A DNA stretch of 64,000 bases from CALKXV01 sp964632495. GTDB taxonomy: Bacteria; Pseudomonadota; Alphaproteobacteria; Rhodobacterales; Rhodobacteraceae. This document shows positions 7,062-15,545 of the stretch, piece after piece (the first letter of the stretch is position 1; each line of letters begins with the position of its first letter). Position numbers and translations under genes: made by a program. The notes under the pieces were generated by a model, which saw only the letters and a program-made list of their open reading frames with translations, searched no databases and was not told the origin of the DNA. The stretch spans positions 1 to 64,000 of the forward strand of contig CAZWDS010000006.1 in NCBI GenBank assembly GCA_964632495.1. Reading direction: 5' to 3'.

Positions 7062-9359
7062 ATGAGCCTGGAAAATACAGCTTTGGACGTTGAAGACGAA
7101 GATTTCGTCGACGAGCTTAAACCTGGTACAAAACTGATGCACGGTCAGTATACGATCGAGGGATTCCTCGCGGCCGGTGGTTTTGGCATTACATATCTAG
7201 CAAAGGACAGTCTGAATCGTCAGGTTGTCATTAAAGAGTGTTTCCCCGGCAGCTTTTGTCGTCGGCAGAATCACTCGGTTACACCGCGGTCGCGTGCACA
7301 TCAGAACGAACTGAAGTCTATTGTTCGTCTGTTTTCACAAGAAGCGATGAGCCTTGCGAAAGCCAACCACCCCAACATCGTTGGCGTGCATCAGGTGTTC
7401 GAAGAGAACAACACCGCATATATGGCGATGGATTTCGTCGAGGGCCGTGACCTTCTGGAGATCTTGCAAGAGAATCCGGAAAGCCTGACGCCGGATCTGG
7501 TTGAAAGCTATCTGACCAAGATTTTGGACGCGATCAAGCATATCCACGACATGGGTATTTTGCACCGTGATATTTCGCCAGACAACATTTTGATCGACGC
7601 AGACGGCGAGCCGATCCTGATCGACTTTGGTGCCGCTCGCGAAAGCACGAACGAAAAAGCCACTCGGATGCTGTCGGCATTGCGCGTGGTCAAAGATGGC
7701 TATTCGCCTCAAGAATTTTACATTGCTGGAAGCGATCAAACGCCTTCTTGCGATCTCTACTCGCTGGCCGCCAGCTTCTACCACCTCATTACGGGCGAAC
7801 TGCCCCCGGACAGCCAGTGGCGTTTGTCCGCGTGTGCAGCAGGTGACGATGATCCCTATGTCAGCCTTGGCGAAAAGACGGATGCCTATTCGAAGAATTT
7901 CGTAACGGCCCTGGACAAAGCCATCGCGATCCTGCCCCGCGAGCGTATGCAAAACGCGGAAGAGTGGATCGCGCACATGACAAACGCAGCGCCAGTTGCG
8001 CCCGCCGCGACGATCGAAACGAGCACAGTATCTGAGGTCACTAATAGCAATAAGTCCATGATGCCTGCCCTTCTTGGGACAACTGCAGTTGCGGCAGCTA
8101 TTGGCGGCTTCATTGTGTTTTCTTCGTCGGGCTCAGAAACACCTGCCGACGTATCAGAGCAATCTGAAGTGGCGGTCGTCGCCCAGACGGGTTCAAATGC
8201 GCCAGCTACAGAACCAACGGGCACGCCCGAAAACTCTGTTGTCACTCCCCCTGTCGAGACTGCAGGAACGGCGGGCGTGCCTGGCTTAGAACAACCATCA
8301 ATCGATCAGCTGCCGACTTCGACAGGCGCGTCTGATACGGATACTCTGATCACCGGTGTGACAAACGATATAGCGGAACCACCAATTCCAACGGGAGACG
8401 ACACAACCGGCACCTTTGATGCTCCTGTCGTGGCCTCTTTGCCGGAAAGTGTGAATGCTCCTAAGCCGCGTCCACTGCGCGATTCTGACGCCACTCTGAT
8501 CGAGCTGGCAAAGGCTCAGCCGGACATTGACACGCAAGCTCCCGCAGCACCGGAAACGGCATCTGCAGCCGAGCCAAACGCTGCGAACGAAATCGCGGTG
8601 GCACCTGAAAGCCAAGCCTCAACATCTGAAGGGGTCGAGTTCTTCATGTCCTTGCAAGGCTCTCAGCCAGAGTTGGTTTCGACAGGCCCTAACCGCACGG
8701 CAGTGACAACTTCACAAACACGTGCCTCGGCGACTGCCCCGGCACCGCAGTCAGACACAACGGCTGCCGCCGAGAGCTCGCCCGTCGTACTCGAAAATTA
8801 TCCGATTGAAATAAACTTTGTGCCGGTTCTGCCGGTGGCCCTGTCGAACTTGCAGCCGGGTGTTGTTACTGAAGTTGCGGCGGATGCGCCAGAATGGCTA
8901 ACCGCGAATACGCAGATCGTTTCGATCAATGGTCGCGCCGTGTCTTCGAACGAAGACATTAATGACCGGCTTGCGGCATTTGCAACGCCTACCGATGCTG
9001 GTTCTGTCGAATTGACCATCGGAACGATTTCTGGCGTGAACGATGCAGCGTTTGAGCGGACTTTAAGCGTCGAAACTGAAGAGCAAATGACGCTTCCGAA
9101 CGGACTGAAGTTTGCTACCCGTCAAGTGAATGGCGCGTGGACAACCGAGGTGGTGGATGCACCAAGCTCCGTCAGCCTCAACGTCGGTGACGTTCTGGTA
9201 TCCTTCGTTTCGACTTGGGAAAGCCTTGATGCCCCCAATTCGTTGAAAACCATCTTGGAGCGGGAATTGCTCAATGGAACGACCAGTTTCAGTTTCGCCG
9301 TGAAACGCGATGGTGAGGTTTGGGTTGAAGCATTCAATCTTGCAGCCGCAGGCAACTAA
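7062..9359 (+). CDS. Membrane Ser/Thr protein kinase, paralogue of kinase 1
   Basis: 765 aa. Kinase domain at about 30-300 with GGFGITYLAKD (39-49), Lys58 in VVIKECFP, HRDISPDN (Asp170, Asn175) and Asp188 in IDFGAARE; all catalytic residues are intact. One membrane helix at about 334-354 (ALLGTTAVAAAIGGFIVF). Then a roughly 225-residue Pro/Thr/Ala-rich low-complexity linker, longer than in kinase 1, and two PDZ-like units at about 580-765 (NTQIVSINGRAVSSNEDIND; NVGDVLVSFVSTWESLDAPN) that align with those of kinase 1. First of four close plus-strand genes (kinase, FHA, PP2C, pseudo-GTPase) with gaps under 35 bases or overlaps, so probably one operon. The linker may span the periplasm toward the wall. 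Confidence 0.92.
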   Translation: MSLENTALDVEDEDFVDELKPGTKLMHGQYTIEGFLAAGGFGITYLAKDSLNRQVVIKECFPGSFCRRQNHSVTPRSRAHQNELKSIVRLFSQEAMSLAKANHPNIVGVHQVFEENNTAYMAMDFVEGRDLLEILQENPESLTPDLVESYLTKILDAIKHIHDMGILHRDISPDNILIDADGEPILIDFGAARESTNEKATRMLSALRVVKDGYSPQEFYIAGSDQTPSCDLYSLAASFYHLITGELPPDSQWRLSACAAGDDDPYVSLGEKTDAYSKNFVTALDKAIAILPRERMQNAEEWIAHMTNAAPVAPAATIETSTVSEVTNSNKSMMPALLGTTAVAAAIGGFIVFSSSGSETPADVSEQSEVAVVAQTGSNAPATEPTGTPENSVVTPPVETAGTAGVPGLEQPSIDQLPTSTGASDTDTLITGVTNDIAEPPIPTGDDTTGTFDAPVVASLPESVNAPKPRPLRDSDATLIELAKAQPDIDTQAPAAPETASAAEPNAANEIAVAPESQASTSEGVEFFMSLQGSQPELVSTGPNRTAVTTSQTRASATAPAPQSDTTAAAESSPVVLENYPIEINFVPVLPVALSNLQPGVVTEVAADAPEWLTANTQIVSINGRAVSSNEDINDRLAAFATPTDAGSVELTIGTISGVNDAAFERTLSVETEEQMTLPNGLKFATRQVNGAWTTEVVDAPSSVSLNVGDVLVSFVSTWESLDAPNSLKTILERELLNGTTSFSFAVKRDGEVWVEAFNLAAAGN

Positions 9360-9389
9360 GACGCAAGTCGAATTATAAGGAGAGAGATC

Positions 9390-10043
9390 GTGTTCTTTTT
9401 TCGGAAAAAGAAAGCGCCAAGGAAGTTCGACGAGCCGGTCGACCTGTCGCCACCCGAACAACCTGTAGTCATGTCGCGCCCGGTATCGGCTCCGGCTGAA
9501 ATTGCCATTGACGTCGCCGCTCCCGATCCGGTCCGGCGCAAGCGTCGTCGCACAGCAGGCGGTAACAAAACGCGCCTTATGGGCTTTGACACTTCTGACG
9601 GACGCGTTGTGGATTTGTTTGGCGAAGACAAAGCCGCGACAGAATCGACACGCGTCCAGTATCCTGTTGCAGCAGTCATGGTCACCAAAGGCCCTGGTTT
9701 CGGCGAGAGCTTCCTGATCAAGTCAGGCATGTCGCAAATCGGTCGTGGCGAAGATCAAGCCATCAAGCTTGACTTCGGTGATATGGCCATCTCGCGCGAA
9801 AACCATGCTGCAATCGTTTATGACCCTAAGGAACACAGCTTCCTTGTCGGCCACGGCGGCAAATCGAACATTGTGCGACTGAACGGCAAGCCCGTTGTCA
9901 GCACCAGCGATCTTACAAACGGCGACGAGATTGAAATCGGCGAAACACAGCTGCGCTTCGTTGCGTTGTGCTCGACCGAGTTCAACTGGGAGAATGCCGA
10001 AACCGAGGAAGGGAATGACGACGATGATGTGGAGATTGCCTGA
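9390..10043 (+). CDS. FHA-domain phosphothreonine-binding protein
   Basis: 217 aa, cytoplasmic. GTG start at 9390 is supported by AAGGAGAG ten bases upstream. The first 90 residues are basic then disordered-looking (FFRKKKAPRKF, RRKRRRTAGGNKTRL). The FHA domain is at about 100-200: the family Gly-Arg (SQIGRGEDQ), the Ser and His (AISRENHAAI) and the Asn near the end of the fold (KPVVSTSDLTNGDEIEIGE) can be seen. FHA domains bind phosphothreonine, so it most likely reads the product of the kinase encoded just upstream, as in Fha/PpkA/PppA modules. Its 3' end overlaps the phosphatase gene by about 29 bases. Confidence 0.9.
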   Translation: MFFFRKKKAPRKFDEPVDLSPPEQPVVMSRPVSAPAEIAIDVAAPDPVRRKRRRTAGGNKTRLMGFDTSDGRVVDLFGEDKAATESTRVQYPVAAVMVTKGPGFGESFLIKSGMSQIGRGEDQAIKLDFGDMAISRENHAAIVYDPKEHSFLVGHGGKSNIVRLNGKPVVSTSDLTNGDEIEIGETQLRFVALCSTEFNWENAETEEGNDDDDVEIA

Positions 10044-10986
10044 ACCCCGCTTCGACGTTGCATCCGCCCTTGATCGCGGAGGACGTGACTACCAAGAGGA
10101 TTCTCTGGTCTCGGATTTTGCGGTCGGTGATGACTGTGGAATCGTCGTCCTTGCAGACGGCATGGGCGGACATTCTGCCGGTGATGTTGCAAGTAAGACG
10201 GTTGTAACCGAGGTCTACAGTGAGCTGAAGTTTCACAGCGACATGTTCTTCGATCACGCTGGCAGCTTGCCTAAGCTGATGCTTAGCGCGATCACAAACG
10301 CCAACGATTGCGTTCGTGATGCTATGGACGATAATCCAGAATCACGCGGCATGGGATCGACCGTTGTGGCCACCGTTATGGCAGGCAACAAAATGTACTG
10401 GAGCTCGGTTGGTGACAGCCCGCTGTACCATTATCGTGCTGGCAAAATGCAGCAGGTCAACGAAGATCATTCGATGGCGCCGCAAATTGCAGCCATGGTG
10501 GAAGCCGGTGCAATCAGGCCTGAAGATGCCAAAACACACCCCGATCGGAACAGCCTAACGTCGGCCGTGGCCGGCGGTAAGATTGCCCGCGTTGATAACC
10601 GTGGCTTGGCACTTGAATTGAAGGCTGGCGATATCGTGGTTGTGTCCAGCGACGGGCTTCAGTTTCTGGAAGACAAGATGATCACCAAGATCATCACGCG
10701 CAACCGTCGCAAACCAAGCGCTGACATTGCGAACGCTCTTTTGCAGGCCGTTAAAGGCCTGGATGATCCGGATCAGGACAACATCTCGTTCTCGGTCATA
10801 AAGGTGCGCCACGAAAAGCCAGTGATCCGTCCGAAACGTCGTGGCAATGTCACCGAGGTCGACTTCCATTCGACACGTCTGGCAGACGACAGTGTTTTGG
10901 ACGATGTGGAAGCGATGTCGGGAGATAAAAACTCTGAAGACTCTCAGGACGCGGCAATAACCGCGCAACAAGCAACGGGTGGCTAG
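10015..10986 (+). CDS. PP2C-family Ser/Thr protein phosphatase
   Basis: 323 aa. PPM/PP2C motifs in order: DRGGRDYQEDS (acidic metal ligands), VLADGMGGHSAGDVAS, YWSSVGDSPLYHYR, VVVSSDGLQFLEDK and the terminal DPDQDNISFSV. It would remove phosphates placed by the neighbouring kinases. ATG 10015 lies only three bases past GAGGAAGGG; the ATG at 10024 has better spacing and may be the true start. The start lies inside the FHA gene, pointing to coupled translation. The C-terminal 70 residues after the catalytic domain are polar and probably unstructured. Same arrangement as stp/pppA next to kinases in other bacteria. Confidence 0.92.
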   Translation: MTTMMWRLPEPRFDVASALDRGGRDYQEDSLVSDFAVGDDCGIVVLADGMGGHSAGDVASKTVVTEVYSELKFHSDMFFDHAGSLPKLMLSAITNANDCVRDAMDDNPESRGMGSTVVATVMAGNKMYWSSVGDSPLYHYRAGKMQQVNEDHSMAPQIAAMVEAGAIRPEDAKTHPDRNSLTSAVAGGKIARVDNRGLALELKAGDIVVVSSDGLQFLEDKMITKIITRNRRKPSADIANALLQAVKGLDDPDQDNISFSVIKVRHEKPVIRPKRRGNVTEVDFHSTRLADDSVLDDVEAMSGDKNSEDSQDAAITAQQATGG

Positions 10987-10993
10987 TGGGGCT

Positions 10994-12157
10994 ATGTCGA
11001 AAGAATCGGGTGCACAGAAAACATCGCTTCGGTTGCAGCGACTGCTTGAAGACGGAGAGCTATCTAAATCGGATCGCTTTCTAGCGGAGCAGTATTTGCG
11101 ACGGCTTGAAAAACCGCTGCGCCTAACGATCTTTGGCACGGACCCTAAGCATGCGATTTCGCTTCTGAATCTCATGATTGGCCAACCAGTGGTTTCTCCA
11201 TCCTTGACCCGGGCGCGCATTCAGTTTTTCCACAGTGAAACAACCCATGCCCGCCTGCAATTCCGCGATGGCTCGCAAGAACGGATTGATGGCTCAGAAT
11301 TCCGCCGTCTGTTCGATGACAACCCTTCACGCGTGCGCATCTACGTGGATTTGCCCGTCCTGAAAAAGCTGTCGATCATGGTGGCGGCCGAAGCCAATCC
11401 CAATGCGCTTTGTTCGGATGTGGAAAAAACGATGCCTGCCGCCGATATTGCCTTGTGGACCGGAGCCGAGCTGGTGGACCCAATGAGCGACGTCTGGCAC
11501 AGCGTTCCGTCACGCCTTCGCGACCACAGCTATTTGGTTTTGTCAGAGACCATGGAAATGGACAGCTGGCAGAGTATCGCGGACGAATTTGTCGATGTCT
11601 TTCGCGTCGATCCTCGACGTGCACAAGAGGCAAAATCGCGCGAGGGTGGTGTCGATAAGGCGGCCTTCAAAGATTCAGGTGGCGCACAGATCGTCCGTAC
11701 GATCAAAAAAGAAATCGATGTGCTGGTTCAGGCCGCATTGGATGCCAGTGAAGTCATGCTGATCAAATATGCCGATCAGATCGACCAAGCGGCCCAGACA
11801 GAACCGACTGCAAGCGCGGAGGCAAAAGAGCCTGTGCCAACGTCGGAAGCGGGCGCACCATTGAAAGAGGTTGCCAACAGCGACGTGACCACGGATTCCC
11901 ACGATCACGCCGGGTCTTCGCCTCAGATGCGCGAACAAATCTACTCTGTGCCTTTGGGCAAGCTGGCATCGCGGTCGAGGATGTTGAAAACCCAGGGTCA
12001 GAATGCCAACAAAGAAACCAAGCCACGCACTATTTCAATGGCAATTAAGAACATGCCAAAGAAAATATCGCGCCCGGTATCCCAGAGTTCTGCGAAGCCC
12101 CGGACGCGCTCACGCAAAAAGGGTGCGGTCCATACACCATGGTCGCTGGGACTCTGA
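10994..12157 (+). CDS. Dynamin-like pseudo-GTPase
   Basis: 387 aa. After a helical start, residues 40-190 line up by eye with the dynamin-like GTPase at 61865-62797: LRLTIFGTDPKHAISLLNLM against CVALMGEFSAGKSTLSNLLL; RIYVDLPVLKKLSIMVAAEA against RIFHEAKRLADFDLIDMPGI; PAADIALWTGAELVDPMSDV against HHADVVIWCSHATQAWRQSE. The nucleotide-binding residues are gone: GEFSAGKS is GTDPKHAIS, DMPG is VAAEA, TRMD is SETMEMD. It is therefore probably a non-hydrolysing relative. The C-terminus (about 330-387) is basic and low-complexity, like that of the intact GTPase. It sits 7 bases after the PP2C gene; a GTG at 10979 overlapping that gene is an alternative start. A regulated scaffold or effector of the kinase module is the likely role. 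Confidence 0.7.
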   Translation: MSKESGAQKTSLRLQRLLEDGELSKSDRFLAEQYLRRLEKPLRLTIFGTDPKHAISLLNLMIGQPVVSPSLTRARIQFFHSETTHARLQFRDGSQERIDGSEFRRLFDDNPSRVRIYVDLPVLKKLSIMVAAEANPNALCSDVEKTMPAADIALWTGAELVDPMSDVWHSVPSRLRDHSYLVLSETMEMDSWQSIADEFVDVFRVDPRRAQEAKSREGGVDKAAFKDSGGAQIVRTIKKEIDVLVQAALDASEVMLIKYADQIDQAAQTEPTASAEAKEPVPTSEAGAPLKEVANSDVTTDSHDHAGSSPQMREQIYSVPLGKLASRSRMLKTQGQNANKETKPRTISMAIKNMPKKISRPVSQSSAKPRTRSRKKGAVHTPWSLGL

Positions 12158-12183
12158 GACCGCTTTTATAAGCGAAAGCAGGC

Positions 12184-12203
12184 AGGGCGACTTAGCCCTT
12201 TTT
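12184..12203 (+). terminator. Terminator-like hairpin after the kinase operon
   Basis: AGGGC-gactta-GCCCTTTTT forms a short 5-bp stem followed by five T, 27 bases after the pseudo-GTPase stop and just before the convergent hydrolase gene. It is short, so strength is uncertain. Confidence 0.5.
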
Positions 12204-12211
12204 GCCCGCGT

Positions 12212-13009
12212 TCAGGGTGACTGAAGAAAGTCCGAAACCGCGGCATTGAATGCCTCGGGTGCATTGATGTTCGCCACATGGGCGGCATTTGGCACCGTGT
12301 GATAGACGCCACCCGGCGTCGCGTCTGCCATGGCCCGCATCACCTCAGGTGACGCCCCCATATCTTGATCGCCACCGACGAACAGAACCGGGATCGTTGC
12401 GTCTCCTAGACGGCGCAGATAATCCAAACGCTTCAAGGCCAGACAACAATTCACATAGCCTTTGGGATCATTGCCCAGCACCATAGTGCGTACCTTGTCC
12501 AACGCTTCCGGGTTCGCCGCGCGCCAGTCTTCCGTCAACCACGAGGCCAAAGTGCCCTCGACAATGGCCTCCAGCCCGCCGTCTTCAACAGCCGCGATCC
12601 GGCCATCCCACATATCACGAAACGGCGGCGGTGCGTCGGCGCGACCATCCGCGCAAACAACGCGACTGATCCGGTCGCCGTGATCCAAGGCAAGGCCAAG
12701 CCCGGTCATACCGCCCATGGACAAGCCCATGAAAGCGGCGGTATCGATGGCTTTTGCATCCATCAGAGCAACCACATCACCGACCAGATCGTCCAAGCTG
12801 TAAGGGCCCTCGGGCGTATCGCTGCCGCCGTGCCCCCGCGTGTCATAGCGCAACACACGATAGCGCGCCGTCAAAGTCTCGATCTGAGGATCCCACATCG
12901 ACAGATTCGCCCCAAGCGAGTTCGACAACACAATCCAAGGCTTGCCATCATCGCCATCGACTTGGGTATTCAGCGTCACACCCGACGCCAGCGTCACTGG
13001 CCCGCTCAT
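12212..13009 (-). CDS. Alpha/beta hydrolase, 3-oxoadipate enol-lactonase-like
   Basis: 265 aa, cytoplasmic. Alpha/beta fold with oxyanion region SNSLGANLSMW, nucleophile elbow GLSMGG (Ser near 95), acid in GGDQDMGASPEVM and catalytic His in NAAHVANI. The pattern is closest to PcaD-type enol-lactone hydrolases, but this family also holds esterases and C-C hydrolases. It overlaps the luciferase-like monooxygenase gene by four bases (ATGA), so the two are co-translated. A step on the same substrate, such as opening an ester or lactone made by the monooxygenase, is a fair inference. Confidence 0.85.
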   Translation of the reverse strand: MSGPVTLASGVTLNTQVDGDDGKPWIVLSNSLGANLSMWDPQIETLTARYRVLRYDTRGHGGSDTPEGPYSLDDLVGDVVALMDAKAIDTAAFMGLSMGGMTGLGLALDHGDRISRVVCADGRADAPPPFRDMWDGRIAAVEDGGLEAIVEGTLASWLTEDWRAANPEALDKVRTMVLGNDPKGYVNCCLALKRLDYLRRLGDATIPVLFVGGDQDMGASPEVMRAMADATPGGVYHTVPNAAHVANINAPEAFNAAVSDFLQSP

Positions 13010-14112
13010 TGTGCGGCCCTTGTTTCTGCGGCAATCGCAGCGTTGACGGCAGGCTTCACTTTCTCGGCTGTCAGCACCATCGAGCGGCGTGCCAATTCCG
13101 GGTCTGCCCAGTCTTTACCCGCGCAAAGCAAGGTGCCAAAGTCGCCTGTCACCTCGCGGAAGGCCAGCAATTCATCGGCCACTTTGTCTGGCGTGCCCCA
13201 GATGATCAGCTTTTCAAGAACGTTTTCCAACGTCACTTCCTCATCGGGTTGATCGCGATGCTCTTTGAACAGATTGGCCCGCCCGTGCTTCACAAGTTTG
13301 GTAAACAACTGCTTGTAATAAAAGACATAAGGGCTGTCTGGATCCGTCGCATAGCGTCGCGCCGTGTCCAAATCGTCCGCCACAAAGACCGACTTGGCCA
13401 CACGCCAGTTCGCCGGGTCCGCCACGCGCCCTGCGCGTTCACACCCTTCGACATACTTCGGCCAATGGGACGCGACCCACTGCGGCATCAAGAAGTTCGC
13501 ACTGATCGGATCCCAGCCCCGCGCCGCCGCTTCGGTTACGCCCTTTGAGAACGGCGCGACCGCCGTCACCACAATCGGTGGATGCGGCCGTTGCAGGGGC
13601 TTTGGCATGATGCCCTGCCCGATGTCTGTCATCGCGGTCTTTTCCGTGGTGATGTTCCAGTACTCACCTTTGATGTTGTAAGGGGCTTCGCTTTCCCAAA
13701 TCTTCAAGACCGTGTTGATGCACTCCAGGAACATCGCAGGCCGGTCCTTTTCAAGGCTATCGAACACCTCGGCATCAGACGCCAACCCACCCGGAGAGAT
13801 CCCGAAGTTGAACTTGCCGTCCAGCATGTGATCCAGCATCGCAACCTGTGCGGCCACGTTCGCCGGATGCGCGTTCGGCAAGTTCACCGTTCCCGTTCCC
13901 AAACGCATGTTCTTCACGGCCGAGGCCAACGAGGCCAGGAACATCGTGCAAGACGTGATTTGCTCGGCCTTGTCCGTGACATGCTCGCCCACATAGGCTT
14001 CCACAAAGCCCAATTCGTCGGCCAGCAAAAATGCTTCGCGATCCTCGGCCAAGGATTTCCGCCAATCTTTGTCCAGCGGGTGAATTGGCATGGTGAAAAA
14101 GCCAAGTTCCAT
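13006..14112 (-). CDS. LLM-class flavin-dependent (luciferase-like) monooxygenase
   Basis: 368 aa. Bacterial luciferase-like TIM barrel: N-terminus MELGFFTMPIHPLDKDW, AYVGEHVTDK, MRLGTGTVNLPNAHPANVAA, FGISPGGLASDAEVF and the PPIVVTAVAPFSKGVTEAA strand. Members use reduced FMN supplied by a separate reductase and oxygenate ketones, sulfonates, limonene or N-heterocycles; the substrate cannot be read here. Overlaps the downstream hydrolase and lies 107 bases after the TRAP large permease on the same strand, so dctQ-dctM-LLM-hydrolase is probably one unit. No flavin reductase gene is adjacent. Confidence 0.88.
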   Translation of the reverse strand: MELGFFTMPIHPLDKDWRKSLAEDREAFLLADELGFVEAYVGEHVTDKAEQITSCTMFLASLASAVKNMRLGTGTVNLPNAHPANVAAQVAMLDHMLDGKFNFGISPGGLASDAEVFDSLEKDRPAMFLECINTVLKIWESEAPYNIKGEYWNITTEKTAMTDIGQGIMPKPLQRPHPPIVVTAVAPFSKGVTEAAARGWDPISANFLMPQWVASHWPKYVEGCERAGRVADPANWRVAKSVFVADDLDTARRYATDPDSPYVFYYKQLFTKLVKHGRANLFKEHRDQPDEEVTLENVLEKLIIWGTPDKVADELLAFREVTGDFGTLLCAGKDWADPELARRSMVLTAEKVKPAVNAAIAAETRAAQ

Positions 14113-14219
14113 AGATCTCTCCCTTGTTTGCGTTCAACTTAGTGCGCTGAGGGTTTTCGCCAAAATAATAAAGGATCGTGGGATGCATTACGAAACTTGA
14201 TAGCTCGACAAGATCGGCT

Positions 14220-15536
14220 TCAAAGCATGTAGTTCGGCAACCAACTGGCCAGTCCGGGCACGAACAAGACGATCAGGGCTGCCAACAGGATCAAAAGGAA
14301 ATACGGGGTCGAACCTTTGAAGATCTTGCCCAGTGTCGCTGTTGGATCTGTGACCGCTCCGCGCACGGTATAGACCAGCAAACCAAAGGGCGGCGTCAGC
14401 AACCCCGCTTCGATGGTTAGAATGCCAAAGATCGCAAAGGCCAAAGGATCAACACCCAAAGTCAAGGCAATCGGCACAAAGATTGGCACCGTCAAAAGGA
14501 TAATCGACACGCTGTCGATCAGCATCCCCAAAACGATCCAGACCAGCATCATCAGGGCGATCAGCATCCAAGGCTCAAACCCTGCCCCAAGGAACAGGCC
14601 CTGAATAAAGCTGACGGCCCCACCCAAAGCCAATAGTCGTGAATACATTTGTGCCGTGATCAGCAAGAACATGATGGGCGCAGTCGTGCGGCCCGCCTGA
14701 TAAATCGCAGCCACAATGTCTTTCATCGTCATGCCCTTGGCCAAGCCAATCAGCAAAGCGCCGATTGCGCCAAAGCCAGCGGCTTCGGTCGGGGTGAAAA
14801 GCCCCGTCCAGATGCCGCCAATGACCAACATGATCAGAAACAGAATGCCGATGCCGCCGATCAACTCCGAGCGCAATTCGCTCCGCGTTAGCGGAACAAG
14901 CGGTTCGGTGAAGGCCGGTGCAATCTCAGGCTTCAGCGTGGCGGCAATGACCACATAGCCCGAGAACAACAGCGCCAACATGATCCCCGGCACGACGCCC
15001 GCAATGAACAAGGCCCCGACGCTCATTTCGGTCAGAATAGCCCAGACGATCAGCAGAACGGACGGCGGGATCAGCATCCCCAAACAGGCCGAGCCTGCAA
15101 CAGCCCCCAAAGCGAAGGTCTGTTTGTACCCAACTCGTTTCATCTCGGGGTATGCGATCCGCGAAAAGGCGGCAGCGGCCGCAATCGACACGCCAGTTAC
15201 TGCAGCAAACACCGTGTTCCCTGCGATCGTGGCAATGGCCAAACGGCCCGGAATACGCTTAAGCGAGCGGTCGCAAATCCGGTATAAGTCAGACGCCGCG
15301 CCCGATCTTGAAATGAAATCGCCCATCAGAACGAACAACGGTATCACCGCAAACACGTCCTTCCTGACCGCCTCGTAGGCCGTGTTGCCAAGGATCGAAA
15401 CCGCCGCTTCAAAACTGCCCAGCATCAGCCAGACGCCAAGCCCGGAGCATACTGCCAACGCCACGCCAATGTGAGTGCCCAACAGGATCAACAGGATCAA
15501 AAGACCCAGCATCCAAAGGACGATATCTCCTCCCAT
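14220..15536 (-). CDS. dctM: TRAP transporter large permease (TRAP-1)
   Basis: 438 aa, about 12 hydrophobic helices covering almost the whole protein. DctM family pattern: N-terminal LILLILLGTHIGVALAVCSG, LFVLMGDFISRSGAASDLYR, AVTGVSIAAAAAFSRIAYPE, CLGMLIPPSVLLIVWA, FTPTEAAGFGAIGALLIG, and the C-terminal ITIEA-like segment GILTIEAGLLTPPFGLLVY. It is the sodium-coupled membrane subunit that takes substrate from the periplasmic receptor encoded divergently at 16291. Ten bases after the small permease gene. Confidence 0.93.
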   Translation of the reverse strand: MGGDIVLWMLGLLILLILLGTHIGVALAVCSGLGVWLMLGSFEAAVSILGNTAYEAVRKDVFAVIPLFVLMGDFISRSGAASDLYRICDRSLKRIPGRLAIATIAGNTVFAAVTGVSIAAAAAFSRIAYPEMKRVGYKQTFALGAVAGSACLGMLIPPSVLLIVWAILTEMSVGALFIAGVVPGIMLALLFSGYVVIAATLKPEIAPAFTEPLVPLTRSELRSELIGGIGILFLIMLVIGGIWTGLFTPTEAAGFGAIGALLIGLAKGMTMKDIVAAIYQAGRTTAPIMFLLITAQMYSRLLALGGAVSFIQGLFLGAGFEPWMLIALMMLVWIVLGMLIDSVSIILLTVPIFVPIALTLGVDPLAFAIFGILTIEAGLLTPPFGLLVYTVRGAVTDPTATLGKIFKGSTPYFLLILLAALIVLFVPGLASWLPNYML

Positions 15537-15545
15537 GGTCCCGCC

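Noticed and set aside
3809..12157. Type VI secretion gene cluster
   Set aside because: Kinase, FHA and PP2C genes resemble T6SS regulators, but no Tss, Hcp, VgrG or ClpV gene is in the window.
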